In this document: in pieces, positions 34,136 to 44,475 of the stretch | How positions within the stretch are numbered: the first letter of the stretch is position 1 | Layout: every line of letters starts with the position of its first letter | DNA from: Hysterangium stoloniferum | Taxonomy: Eukaryota; Basidiomycota; Agaricomycetes; Hysterangiales; Hysterangiaceae | DNA: 64,000 bases | Reading direction: 5' to 3' | NCBI GenBank assembly: GCA_015178975.1 | Contig: WHVD01000095.1 | Coordinates: 274,202-338,201 of the forward strand | The notes under the pieces: generated by a model | What the model was told of the DNA's origin: nothing | Database searches by the model: none | Seen by the model: only the letters and a program-made list of their open reading frames with translations | Made by a program: the position numbers and the translations under genes

Positions 34136-35592
34136 GTTCATTTTGGCGACCGGAACAGGTTTCCATCTTTTCTAGCACGGACCATGAACTAATTTGGTTG
34201 TTTCACCAGCAAAAGCCTCTTCTCGTGTGAGTGGTTGTCATGAAATATGTATGTACTGCGTGAAGAGCTCCTGTTATCGAATGGGATATCAAAGTATGAG
34301 TATAAGCCCAAGCATGTGAGAGGGTACATGCATTTGGAGTGAAACCCAATACTGCGGCATGAATAGAACAAACTATGCATAACTTGTTTTGGGACGTATT
34401 ATGGTAATCAATGAGTACAAATATAATATTCATATGATTTGACCTTTTGTTGCAGTAATATCCCAAAGGAATTTCGTCTATTCATAAAAGCACTAAATAG
34501 AAGACTTGGATGAGGTTGCGAGAAGACTAAGAGATCAGAAGGTCGTTAGTAAGCTTGAGCGCACAGGATTATGTAAAACGTGATGTACTAATTAGTAGCG
34601 GGGGCAGGTGGCATGGCACATAGTAACAACTCCCCTACTGGCATCATTTCCGTGGAGAACCATGGCGGTGAATGCTTCGATGCAACACTGAGGCTATACA
34701 TCGGTACTATTTACACCTTGCTCTGGATCACAAACCTACGCACATCCGTAACTCTGGCACGAGTGCATAGTCACTATCAGTGTCCTTATGATTTCAGCGC
34801 ATTCATTACGCACATCACAAGGATATCAACAGTGTAGATTGATCAGATATCATAATTAGGACGTCTTCTGGTGCTCAATTTCGGCATATATACAATCCCT
34901 TTGATAGCTTCCTTTGTCTTACTGGAGGCACGTTTTTATGATACATTGAGTCAACTCTGTAGGCTGTGGTCCTAAAACTTACAGACTCAGTCTACTAAAG
35001 ACGGCTTTCTTCACCATTGCTAATGTATTCCTTCACATACCATTACATCTAAATTTTAGCCAAACCAGTATATGGCATGATCTCGTCATCGCACACCATC
35101 AATATTCAGGCCCTATCAGAGAACCACCGTGCTGCAGCGGTAAGCCTTCAGTGTTCTACAGGTTCAATCATGTGCGGATTATCTGCATTATCTTCTAGTA
35201 TTCTGATAGTATGCATACTCTACCACTGTTAATCATTGATCTGTCCATACTAACCGTTTCATAGTAGCCGGTTATACATTGTAAGGTTCGGCTTTAAAGA
35301 TAGCGTAATCCTTTGGTTTGAGCTTCTTACGAAGAGGAACGAGCAGAGTAGGAATAGGCTCCAATTCGAAATAACTACTGTAGCTAATGGGTGGTTTCCC
35401 TATTTATGCTCGCATTCGTAGACTAAACCCCCTAGCGACAGATAATGAAATGAAACAGTGTTCTGATCGGAAAATTATCTACCCTCTCTTTACCCCCTGA
35501 GACAACGGCGGTAGACCGCTCCGTGCCAAGTCCGCCACCAGGTCCGCTCCCGTTACATACATCCTTGGTGGGTTAAGAATACTTAATCATAA
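34136..35592. repeat. Right arm of large inverted duplication, non-coding part
   Basis: Counterpart of 28853-30664. It lies upstream of the DUF6533-like gene copy, so it probably represents the original promoter side of that locus. No independent gene is supported. Confidence 0.65.
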
Positions 35593-36957
35593 ATGCAGAT
35601 TGAGGCTGACGCTTGTGGGACGCAGTTGTACGACCACTTCTTGAACTTAGGGGAAGAAATTAATCTCATTTGGACCACTCCTTGGAACGCTGGAAAGATT
35701 CTATATTATGCTGCGAAATACCCCGCATTTCTGGATGGTGCATTTATTCTCTATTGTACGTGAAGTAGAAATTGATCTGGCACTTCAACACACAACCTGA
35801 AAAATTCTCCCTGACTAGACCGGTTCGCGCCACTAGGTACAACGCGCCAGGCACATGTGATGTTCTGTACAAACTAGGTGGAGGTATGAAGTACCCTTCA
35901 TGATTAAAACGGGTAGCGTTCTGAAGACCTGCTTATCATGTCTACCAGTGATGCTCATAGCTGCAACAATCGTTGCAGAATGTATGTGCCCTTTCAGAAC
36001 CCGAGTTTCAGCCAAATAAATCGACATTTGTTGCAGTTGTTCTAGTCTTCAGAACCTGGGCCGTTTGGGGAAAAGATAGCAAAGTAGCAATATCGCTCCT
36101 TTGTGCAGAACTTTTAATGTCGTCTCCGAGTGGATATTTCGCCTACCACAGTCTCTCTGTGACCACATGTAAATCACTCATTTTTCGATCGGCGTGATTC
36201 AGACATCTTACCATTACGACCCATACAGTCGGACCAAGTCCAAGCGGCGTAGACTACGTTTGCTGGATCGTGACCACTTCGGGCCCCATAATATTTCTCG
36301 ACTACATCTTGATTGTAATATTTGAAACAAGTATTTCCCATTCTGTTGACAACAGTATTCGCCTCCTTATTTTCTCTTTTTAGTCATCCTAGGACTGACG
36401 GTCTTCAAGTGCTTTCAACACCGTGAGTACTGCCTAGTTTTGGCATACGTCAACAACACATTTAAAACCGCTCCGGACTTCCTCGTAGTCAGAATAAGCA
36501 GATCTCGTCTAATTGTTACATTATATCAAGACGGCATGTTTCTCACCTAACTCGTAAGATTCCAGCTGATTTTTCGTGCGGGTAAAGGTGTACTGTACTA
36601 TGTGTACCCCATCGGTGCGCAGATATGTCATAAACTCGACGATCATGTTGTAACCTTACCACCGGAAAGGCATATCAATTATGAACATCGTCATTTTGGT
36701 CATTGACGTATGCCACCAATACTCCTACAGCCTACACACTCTAAGTTTCACTTTACCTAGTCCCAGCCCACGCCCAGCCTCATACTGTCCGTGCATCTCT
36801 TTCGTTTTCCGCGTCATTCGAACTTCAGTCTCATTGCTACAACAGTACGCAGCGCATCTTCCATGCAATATTCACTGCACGGATTTTAGTCAATCTCCGA
36901 AAAGCAGCGCGAGATAATTGTAAAGATTCTAATGCCTTGACCACTACCAGCCGTGTG
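35593..36957 (+). pseudogene. DUF6533-like membrane-protein gene copy (right inverted arm)
   Basis: ATG at 35593 starts MQIEADACGTQLYDHFLNLG, followed by IWTTPWNAGKILYY and YPAFLDGAFILY, up to a GTACGTG donor near 35755. Later exon-like pieces encode VVLVFRTWAVWGKDSKVAISLL (about 36020-36090), MNIVILVIDVCHQYSYSL (36681) and SPKSSAR just before a stop at 36915-36917. These match the order seen in agaricomycete DUF6533 proteins, which are multi-helix membrane proteins of unknown role. I could not connect all exons in frame (for example near 35990-36020), so I treat it as decayed, though it is the better preserved copy. Confidence 0.6.
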
Positions 36958-36959
36958 CT

Positions 36960-37136
36960 ACAATCTCATGAGGGCGCAGCCTATAAGCTGAAGTCAAGTC
37001 TTACTGGAATACCCATGGGGTTCTCTGGAAACCCTCTGCTAAGCTCTGCATGCACCTTAACACATAGCCTACATACAATATGTAAATTGATCATCCTGCA
37101 CAATGCTCAGTGTAAGGCTCAATGTTGGGGGTGACA
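36960..37136 (+). mobile_element. LTR fragment
   Basis: CTCATGAGGGCGCAGCCTAT and TATAAGCTGAAGTC followed by GTTCTCTGGAAACCC match 32456-32530 in the family-Z copy 3 region. The remainder has no recognised counterpart. Confidence 0.5.
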
Positions 37137-37615
37137 CTGGCATCTTTGACAGTAACTGCATTTAGAGGTTGTAAGTCATGAACAATACAAAATTTCCTGT
37201 TTTTCTTTGGCACACAAAACTATCACAATCTGTAAGAAGAGCCTGAAGGTTCATAAACACCACTGGAGATTTTCTGTTTGATAAACTGTATGACTTCATC
37301 CTTGAGCCCAAGTGGAATTGGTATGTTCTTGAGGGCCCAGGGTTTATGCTCAATGGTCAGAATAACTATGGGTGAAAAATAGTCAGTGTGGAATGTGTCC
37401 TGCTCAGAATCATCCCATGCTAGAGCTGATTCACTGCAGAGGAGAACTTGAAAGGCCAATTTTAATTCTTCATTACTCAAAAAATCCTGATCAATCCTGA
37501 GGTCTATCCAACACTTTTCTGTAAGTTGGGAACCAAACTGGACAATGTCAGTGGGAAGGGGAGAGGAGAGGTAAAGAGTCAATAGGATTGCTAGGCACTC
37601 ATTGATTTTGTGCAT
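37137..37615 (-). pseudogene. Gypsy reverse transcriptase N-terminal fragment
   Basis: The minus strand encodes FSPIVILTIEHKPWALKNIPIPLG, then IKQKISSGVYEPSGSSYR (both shown in part), matching the start of gypsy RT in mushroom elements (usually TIEH-PW--RNIPIPPG and VYEPSNASYRSRWF). After that a shifted frame gives KKNRKFCIVHDLQPLN-like residues. Stops and shifts make it inactive. Confidence 0.75.
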
Positions 37616-38294
37616 ATGTTTCCCATGATTTCTGCTTCCTCATACCTGGGTGCCCTAGCACAGTCACACCACTTTGACACTGCATCATGAGGCATAGTCA
37701 TGGCCATGGGGTGAACTTTCCAAAGGATACTGGGTGGCTCACATTCTGAAGAACAGGGTATGGAATGGAGACAGGAAGTAAAAAGTTGTCCTGGGGCTCT
37801 ATACTGGAGGGATAGGTAAGAGAGGAGATGTTTAAGGGGGAAGCTGACAATTCTGAAGGTAAAAGAGGTGGAGAGTCACTGGTGTCAATTAATGGAAGGG
37901 AAGACGGTTGTCACATAGAGGAGAGTGTGAGGCAGCAGGGCCAGCTTGAATTTTTTTTTCTTTTTCTTTGGGTGGAATTGTTTATAGATCAAAAGAAGAC
38001 TCCTTAATCTTAAGGAGGAAGGTTTGACAAAGAGTGAGGCTCCAAGATGTAAGATAAGTTATGCTGTGAGCACAAAATATCTAAATTGTGAAGATATGTA
38101 AAATCTGATAATATTTTTGAGAACTTGAGAGACTTTATATACATTAAAAACTATGAGTGGTATGATTTATACAAATAGTATGATCTATGCAAGTGGCACA
38201 ATAATAGGGTGCACATGACATCACATGTATTGATGACAAGATCACAGTGTCAAAAAGAGAGGCATGGCAGCTCAATGGATTATATACTAAGATA
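37616..38294. other. Upstream remnant of the gypsy fragment, AT-rich
   Basis: Probably the protease/gag side of the minus-strand gypsy fragment, but no motif was legible. The right part (38050-38290) is AT-rich and non-coding. Confidence 0.35.
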
Positions 38295-38884
38295 CAGTGA
38301 CTCAAAAAACCCTTCACATGTTTTGTACTTCAGACCTATATCCCTGATAACTCAAAGAATAAAAATGCAAAAATATCAAGAATATTTGTGAATATGCTCT
38401 ATCATATCTAGATTATGGAAGTATGGTGCCATTACATAAGCTCCAAATATGGAAATATTACAAATATTTATATACAAGAGACTCATGTGAAGGGTTTTTT
38501 TGCTGGCAACTTTGATGACTACATATAAATGCTTATATTCATGTGACCTTGTTGATTGTTTACCTCCAATTAGGTCATATGAACAAAATCATGTAATGTC
38601 ACATGATCATGTTGTACTGGAGTATAAATATATCACCTTTAGCAACTAGTAATGCCCTAATTCCTAAGATGCACACTTTGTCTCTTGCCAGCCAGAATCA
38701 TATCCTCTCACTGCTTGATGCTGGCCATACAGCTAGCCACATTGCAGCTTCTACTGGCCATGGCATTGGCACAGTCTCTAGACTTCACTCCAATCATCAT
38801 TGTCATCTCTCTAAGTCCATTGGTGGTCATCCCTCCAAGCTTTCCCCTACCAATATTCACTATGCTGTAAGGGCAACTCTCTAG
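38295..38884 (+). pseudogene. Tc1-type element, transposase N-terminal fragment (second family)
   Basis: The terminal motif ACAGTGACTCAAAAAACCC lies at 38295-38313. ATG at 38669 opens LSLASQNHILSLLDAGHTAS, HIAASTGHGIGTVSRL and SIGGHPSKLSP, i.e. the paired-type helix-turn-helix and GRPR-like linker of Tc1 transposases, and stops at 38882-38884. The catalytic domain is absent. The terminal region is the inverse of 3105-3590. Confidence 0.8.
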
Positions 38885-39014
38885 ACCACACTGACTTGCA
38901 CTGTGACTGAGTTGGGGCACTAGCAGAGGGAATCTGAAGTAAGTCTATACCTATCTATTTACATACATACAGAGTATAATACTACTTACCTAGCAGAGGG
39001 AATCCGAAGAGAAA

Positions 39015-39310
39015 AGTCTAAGGTGACATTTGTCACAACAGGTGACATTTGTCACAACAGGTGACATTTGTCACAACAGGTGACATTTGTCACAACAGGT
39101 GACATTTGTCACAACAGGTGACCGGCGTCACAACAAGTGACTGGCATCACAACAAGTGACTGTCATCACAAAAAGTGACTGTCGTCACAACAGGTGACCA
39201 GCGTCACAACAAGTGACTGGCATCACAACAAGTGACTGTCATCACAAAAAGTGACTGTCGTCACAACAAGTGACTGTCATCACAACAAGTGACTGTCATC
39301 ACAAAATGCG
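39015..39310. repeat. 19-bp palindromic tandem repeat
   Basis: About 15 units. The first five are near-identical GGTGACATTTGTCACAACA. Later units vary in the centre (GTGACTGGCATCAC, GTGACTGTCATCAC, GTGACCGGCGTCAC) while keeping the flanking inverted halves GTGAC and GTCAC/ATCAC. Each unit can form a small hairpin. Confidence 0.95.
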
Positions 39311-39909
39311 ATGACTTGTCACAAACGCGACCCAGCTGTCACAAATGGCTGAATAATAGTAACGTCACACATATGAAAACATCATGATGCACGGGAAAAT
39401 TATGTAATCAGTGCACACACGAAATCAGCAACTTCGCGATGCGTGAGAACATTACATCAGCATATATGCTACAATGGAAAGTAGTAGAAACTCCTGGAAT
39501 ATTCCAGCAGATTCCTGGTAAAATAGCTAAAAAGGTAAAACAAGTAACTAGAACATTCTCCCATGTCTCAGATTTTACTGTATATAAGGAGCTCTGCTCC
39601 ACCACTGAAATATAACTTATTTTAACCCATTTACTACACCACATCAGTGTGCCACTGCATCAGCAGTTATATTCCACCCCTAGTTGGGCTGTTGGATAAA
39701 TATATACAAACACTTAGTCACCTCTAGTTGAGCTGCTGACCTAAGCTAACTCAGGATCCCTTTGCCACCTCTAGTTGAGCTTCTGGTAATAATCCTACTG
39801 TCACATACCTTGTCACAGATTGGTCATCCAAGGCAGGGTTGGTGAATATGTGTGACATGTCAACTGTTTATATAGTGCCTGCAACCTATGTCAGATAGCC
39901 TGGCATAGT

Positions 39910-39953
39910 GGCTCTTTTAGCCCAGTTGGTATAGTGTTCATTGCAGGGAATGC
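39910..39953 (+). repeat. tRNA-like 5' half
   Basis: TTAGCCCAGTTGGTATAGTG matches the D-arm/A-box consensus of tRNAs and is followed by a potential anticodon stem (CATT/AATG). The 3' half is replaced by LTR sequence, so it is a truncated tRNA or SINE. Confidence 0.45.
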
Positions 39954-41023
39954 TTACATCGATTATTCTTCAATAGAGTCGAATAATATTCTACTAATCG
40001 AACTCGAAAGCCTCTGTGAAGAGTCGATAGATTCTGACCGCTCGATGTACCAGGAATAGTATTTATTCAACTACTATTATTAAGTATTGACCTTTCTGTA
40101 CAATACTGTAGATTACTAGACGGATAGTACTAGTAAAAGACGCACTACATGTCACAAGAGCAACTGTACAGTTGCTCGTGACGATAAGGACCGGAGAAAA
40201 GAAGAGTTGACCTTTACGGTATAACTTGTAGCTAGAAGTAAGAAAGATAATCAGCAAAAGACTGAATATCAAAGGTAGAGATATAGCAGCGTGAATCGAC
40301 TAGAGTGTCGACCAGCGCAAAGACTTGAGAGTGGGACTCGACCTTCACGGTTCGAGTCCAAAGATTACTAGTATGCAAGAAGTTGCTACCTTTATAAGTA
40401 GCTGAGACATTACCCTTGACACCTCTCGCTATTCGACATCTGGGTTGTTACGAGGTGGTGTCTGCTGGGTAAAAAGGTGTCTATCTTTTGGCACCGAGAG
40501 CGCCCATAGGTATACACAAGACTTCGAACTAAGAAATACGGGTATGCTCGAAGGATATAGAGAATTAAAGAAAAGGAATAGAAACTAGATAATAAAGTAC
40601 TATAATATGCATATTATTCCACTGTCCAATCATGTATATGCATACCCTTCACAGCCTCATTCGATGAAGTATATATTCGCCCTGTCGATGAAGTAAGAGG
40701 CTATTACCAATCGCAAGAACTCACGGAAGTATTTGTCGAAGAAGTTACAACAAAGTAGATTACTAATATCACTAATATACAGATATTTCGACTGACTTCC
40801 CTTGCTCCTTTCGTAGCTCTTTTATGCTTTTTGTCGTATCGTTATGACTATGTTATGAACTAATTATGAAATCATATATGACATTGAAATGAGACATGTT
40901 GAAAGAGATTCGATGGTGTCGAATAATGTTCAGTTTTGTCGAGTTAAGTTCGATAGGTTGAAGAGTTGTCGAAAGTTACCTTTGAATGTTTGTGACAATA
41001 TGTGACATGTGACAGTTGTGACA
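39954..41023 (-). mobile_element. LTR, family Y, copy 3, interrupted by family X
   Basis: The pieces 39954-40014 and 40654-41023 align with 19001-19489 (GCCTCATTCGATGAAG, TTCGCCCTGTCGATGAAG, and the end GTTGTGACA). It is more diverged than the other two copies. The left end is not clear and no target duplication was found. Confidence 0.7.
40015..40653 (+). mobile_element. Solo LTR, family X, copy 2
   Basis: 639 bp, from TGTGAAGAGTCG to CATACCCTTCACA, with the target duplication GCCTC at 40010-40014 and 40654-40658. It is about 165 bp longer than the other copy because of extra sequence in its left half, including an ACTGTACAGT-type palindrome. It is nested in family Y. Confidence 0.88.
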
Positions 41024-41865
41024 CCTACCCCCTTGTCACATCTAGTTGAGGTTCTGATAAACAACTTGTTCCCCTTTTGCCACCTCTTAGTTGAGTAGCT
41101 GGCTATCCTTTATTACTAATCCACCTCTAGTTGAGTTGTTGGTTATCAGTTAAAGTAATAAATATTTTAGGTTATATTGAGATTAGAAATACATATATTC
41201 TAATTTCTACCCGGTTTTTGGCATAAATAAATACTGAGAATATTCTTGCAGAATCCTTAAGACTACATTAAAATCCTGATAAGTTAGTATTACAGTAGAC
41301 CCTGTAGGTTAGTGTAAATAAAGCATATATTAGCCAAATAGTCTTTTATTCTATATCTAATCTTTTGACCTGTTTATAAATATTTTTACTGTTTGATAAA
41401 TAGTATAAAATATATATAAACTAGCTAGAATCAAAGTTGAATCTATTTTTGGAATCAGTGAATTGTTATTCATATTTTAGTAGTGTGTTTACAGAAAAAG
41501 AACAAGCTTGCACCAGCAGCTCTCAAAACCTTCTTTACAAAGTAGGGTGCATATATTCAAGTAAACTCTTGACTTCAGGGATTCTAAGTCTATTCAGGCT
41601 GCCACTGATTAATATCAAATCATCAAATAAGTGAAAGGAGCATGGTGGGTCCATGGGCGCTTTTAGGCGCTGTGTGAGGGCGCGGAGTGCCCGAACCCTG
41701 AGGTGTGGGAGAGTATGACTCAGCTTAGTGCCCCTAGCTTAGTCAGCGCCGTGGCAAATCACCTGTGCCTGTGCGTTCCTGTCACGGGCACTGCCAGGTG
41801 TGACGCACCTGCACGGGCATGCCACATTGTTTGCGTGCGAACAGGCATGGTGCACCCACTCCCAT

Positions 41866-42080
41866 CCACAATGCACCCATCCACGACGCACCCATCCACG
41901 ACGCACCCATCCACGATGCACCCATCCACGATGCACCCATCCACGATGCACCCATCCACGATGCACCCATCCACGACACATCCACGATGCACCCATCCAC
42001 AGCGCACCCATCCACCCGCTCCCATCCACCGTGCACCCACCTGCTCCCATCCACCGCATACCCATCCACCCTCTCCCATC
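41866..42080. repeat. 15-bp CCCATCCACGATGCA tandem repeat (E1)
   Basis: About 14 units, varying mainly at the CG (CGA, CAG, CCG). The related array is found at the same position in E3 (50375-50560) and E6 (63305-63570). The period of 15 leaves several frames open on both strands. Confidence 0.92.
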
Positions 42081-42099
42081 CACTGCGCACCACTCACAT

Positions 42100-43295
42100 T
42101 CACGGCGCACCCTCTCTCTTTCCTCCAGGTGATGCGTGTACTCTTTCCTTCTCCCTCTGTCCTGCATTAATCCGCCTCCTCTCTCTTTCCTCCAGCGAGT
42201 GTGTGTACCGTTTCCTTCTCTCTCCATCCTCCTCTGATTGACCTGTTCTCTCTTTCATCCAGCCGGTGCGTGTACCATTTCCTCTTTCTTTGTCCTCTGA
42301 TCATCCTCCTCTCTTTCCTCCAGGTGTGTGTACTGTTTCCTTCTCTCTCCGTCCTCCTCTCATCGGGACCCTCTCTCTTTCCTCCAGCCGGTGCGTCTAC
42401 CATTTCCTTTTTCCTCTGTCCTTCGCTGATTTGCCTCCTCTCTCTTTCCTGCAGCCGGTGCGCGTTCCAGTTCCCTCTCTCTCTGTCCTCTTCTGATCGG
42501 CCCCCTCTCTTCCCTCCAGCCGGTGTGTGTACTGCTCCTTCTCCCTCTGTCCTCCTCTCTCTTTCCTCCAGCCGGTGCATGTACCATTTCCTCCTCCCTT
42601 CGTCCTCCTCTGATTGGCCTCCTCTCTCTTTCCTCCAGGAGGTGTGTACTGTTTCCTTCTCTCTTCGTCCCCCTCTAATTGGCCTCCTCTTTCCTCCAGC
42701 CAGTGTGTGTACTGTTTCTTTCTCCCTTTGTCCTCCTCTGATCGGCCTCCTCTCTTTCCTCCAGGAGGTGCATGTACCATTTCTTTCTCTCTTTGTCCTC
42801 TGATCGGCCTCCTCTCTCTTTCCTCCAGCCACTGCGTGTACCATTTCCTTCTCCCTTCGTCCTCCTCTCTCTTTTCTCCAGGAGGTGCATGTCTCCTTTC
42901 CTCCTCCCTTTGTCCTGCTCTGATTGGCCCCCTCTCTCTTTCCTCCAGCAAGTGCGTGTACTATTTCCTTCTCTCTCCATCCTGCTCTGATTGGCCCTCT
43001 CTCTTCCCTCCAGGTGGTTTGTGTACCCTTTCCTTCTCTCTTCATCCTGCCCTGTTTGGCCTCCATTCTCTTTCCTCCAGCCAGTGCGTGTTCCTCTGAT
43101 TGGCCTACTCCCTCTTTCCTACAGTATGTCTACCATTTCCTTCTTCCACCATCCTCCTCTGACCAGCCCTCTCTTTCCTCCAGGTGGTGTGTGTACCCTT
43201 TCTTCAGTGAGTGTGTGTACTGTTTCCTTCTCTCTTTGTCCAGCTGCTGTGTATACTGTTTCCTTCTTCCTCCGTCCCCCTCTGATTGGCCTCAA
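42100..43295. repeat. Approximately 60-bp pyrimidine-rich minisatellite (E1)
   Basis: About 20 diverged units of the form CTCTCTTTCCTCCAG, then a short link, then GTGYGTGTAC, then CATTTCCTTCTC and a TCCTCCTCTGAT block. A strong pyrimidine tract ending in CAG precedes a GTGCGT-like word in most units. The same block occurs in E3 (50560-51270) and E6 (63700-64000). Confidence 0.92.
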
Positions 43296-43299
43296 TAAA

Positions 43300-43440
43300 A
43301 TCAGAATAATTCAAATAAAATATAATAATGAATATAAAATGTTTAAAAATAAAATAAATCGAAATGAAAAACAATAAAATAAAATAAAATTCAATAAATC
43401 AAAATGAAATATGTTAAATCAAAATAAATAAATTGAGTGA
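43300..43440. repeat. AAATAAAAT-rich low-complexity block (E1)
   Basis: A run of AATAAAAT and AAATCAAAATAAA words. An equivalent block lies in E3 at 51270-51420 and in E4 at 53505-53720. Confidence 0.85.
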
Positions 43441-43467
43441 CCACAGTAATTACTTGCAGTTGAGAGT

Positions 43468-43735
43468 CAATTTAACCACTCTTTCCATTTGTAACCATTG
43501 TTTCCTTTTGTAACCATTGTCTCCTTTGTAACCATGGTTTCCTTTGTAACCTTTGTCTGTTTTTGTAACCATTGTTTCCTGTGTAACTGTTGTTTCTTTT
43601 GTAACCATTGTCTCCTTTTGTAACCATTGTTTCCTTTGTAACCATTGTTTCCTTTTGTAACCGTTGTTTCCTTTTGTAACCATTGTTTCCTTTTGTAACC
43701 TTTGTCTCCTTTTGTAACCATTGTTTCCTTTTGGG
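43468..43735. repeat. TTTGTAACCATTGTTTCCT tandem repeat (E1)
   Basis: About 14 units of 18-20 bp that differ mainly in the length of the T run. The related array is in E3 (51455-51645) and, as an altered form, in E4 (54060-54560). Confidence 0.92.
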
Positions 43736-43759
43736 GCTGTGGCTTCCATTTGTGACTGA

Positions 43760-44310
43760 TGTTTCTGTTCTTAGAACACTTTCTGTTCTTAGAACACTTT
43801 CCGTTCTTAGAACACTTTCTGTTCTTAGAACACTTTCCGTTCTTAGAACACTTTCCGTTCTTAGAACACTTTCCGTTCTTAGAACACTTTCCGTTCTTAG
43901 AACACTTTCCGTTCTTAGAACACTTTCCGTTCTTAGAACACTTTCCGTTCTTAGAACACTTTCCGTTCTTAGAACACTTTCCGTTCTTAGAACACTTTCC
44001 GTTCTTAGAACACTTTCCGTTCTTAGAACACTTTCCGTTCTTAGAACACTTTCCGTTCTTAGAACACTTTCCATTCTTAGAACACTTTCTGCTCTTAGAA
44101 CACTTTCCGCTCTTAGAACACTTTCCGTTCTCTGAACACTTTCCATTATCTGAACACTTTCCGCTCTGAGAACACTTTCCATTCTCTGAACACTTTCCGT
44201 TCTCTGAACACTTTCCGTTCTCTGAACACTTTCCGTTCTCTGAACACTTTCCGTTCTCTGAACACTTTCCGTTCTCTGAACACTTTCCGTTCTCTGAACA
44301 CTTTCTGTTC
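43760..44310. repeat. 18-bp GTTC-NNN-GAAC array (E1)
   Basis: About 30 units of GTTCTTAGAACACTTTCC. The halves GTTC and GAAC are invariant in nearly every unit. The 3-nt centre is TTA through most of the array and TCT in the last 10 or so units, next to the element end. Confidence 0.96.
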
Positions 44311-44475
44311 AAACAATGAGTCTCAGAAATACTTAAAAGTTGTTGACATGGGGGGGTTTGGGGGGCTTCGCCCCCCAACAAGTTGGAGCCCGCAGTGAAG
44401 TTGTGGGGCCAGTCGCGAAGCGACGGCCCCGCAGCATAGCAAGGGTTCCTAAGCTTGTCATCATCATCCAATCCA

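Larger units (their letters stand above)
39311..41626. other. LTR-like region with repeated CCACCTCTAGTTGAG motif
   Basis: A CTGTATATAAGGAGCTCTGC stretch near 39579 resembles an LTR promoter. The motif CCACCTCTAGTTGAGCTGCTG and variants occur about six times, split into a left group (39655-39790) and a right group (41035-41130) by the nested LTRs between them. The rest, to 41626, is AT-rich and has no gene. The 65-residue frame at 41437-41634 is not convincing. Confidence 0.5.
41627..44459 (+). mobile_element. Helitron array E1: non-autonomous, subfamily A
   Basis: It begins AAGTGAAAGGAGCATGG, followed by GGGCGCTTTTAGGCGC and a GGGCGC-GGA-GTGCCC hairpin. It ends in the shared Helitron-type terminus with hairpin GGGGGGCTTCGCCCCCC (44360-44376), a second stem GGTCGC/GCGACC-like, and CCTAAGCTTGTC. 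In between are only tandem repeats: 15-bp CCCATCCAC units, an approximately 60-bp minisatellite, AT-rich DNA, 19-bp TTGTAACC units and 18-bp GTTC-NNN-GAAC units. No protein. The exact ends are uncertain by about 15 bp. Confidence 0.75.

Noticed and set aside
42167-43066. 299-codon minus-strand Lys/Glu/Gly-rich frame
   Set aside because: Open only because the pyrimidine-rich minisatellite lacks stop words on the complementary strand. There is no domain, and the frame differs in E3.
43760-44310. CRISPR-like array
   Set aside because: Units are directly adjacent at 18 bp with no unique spacers, and the genome is fungal.
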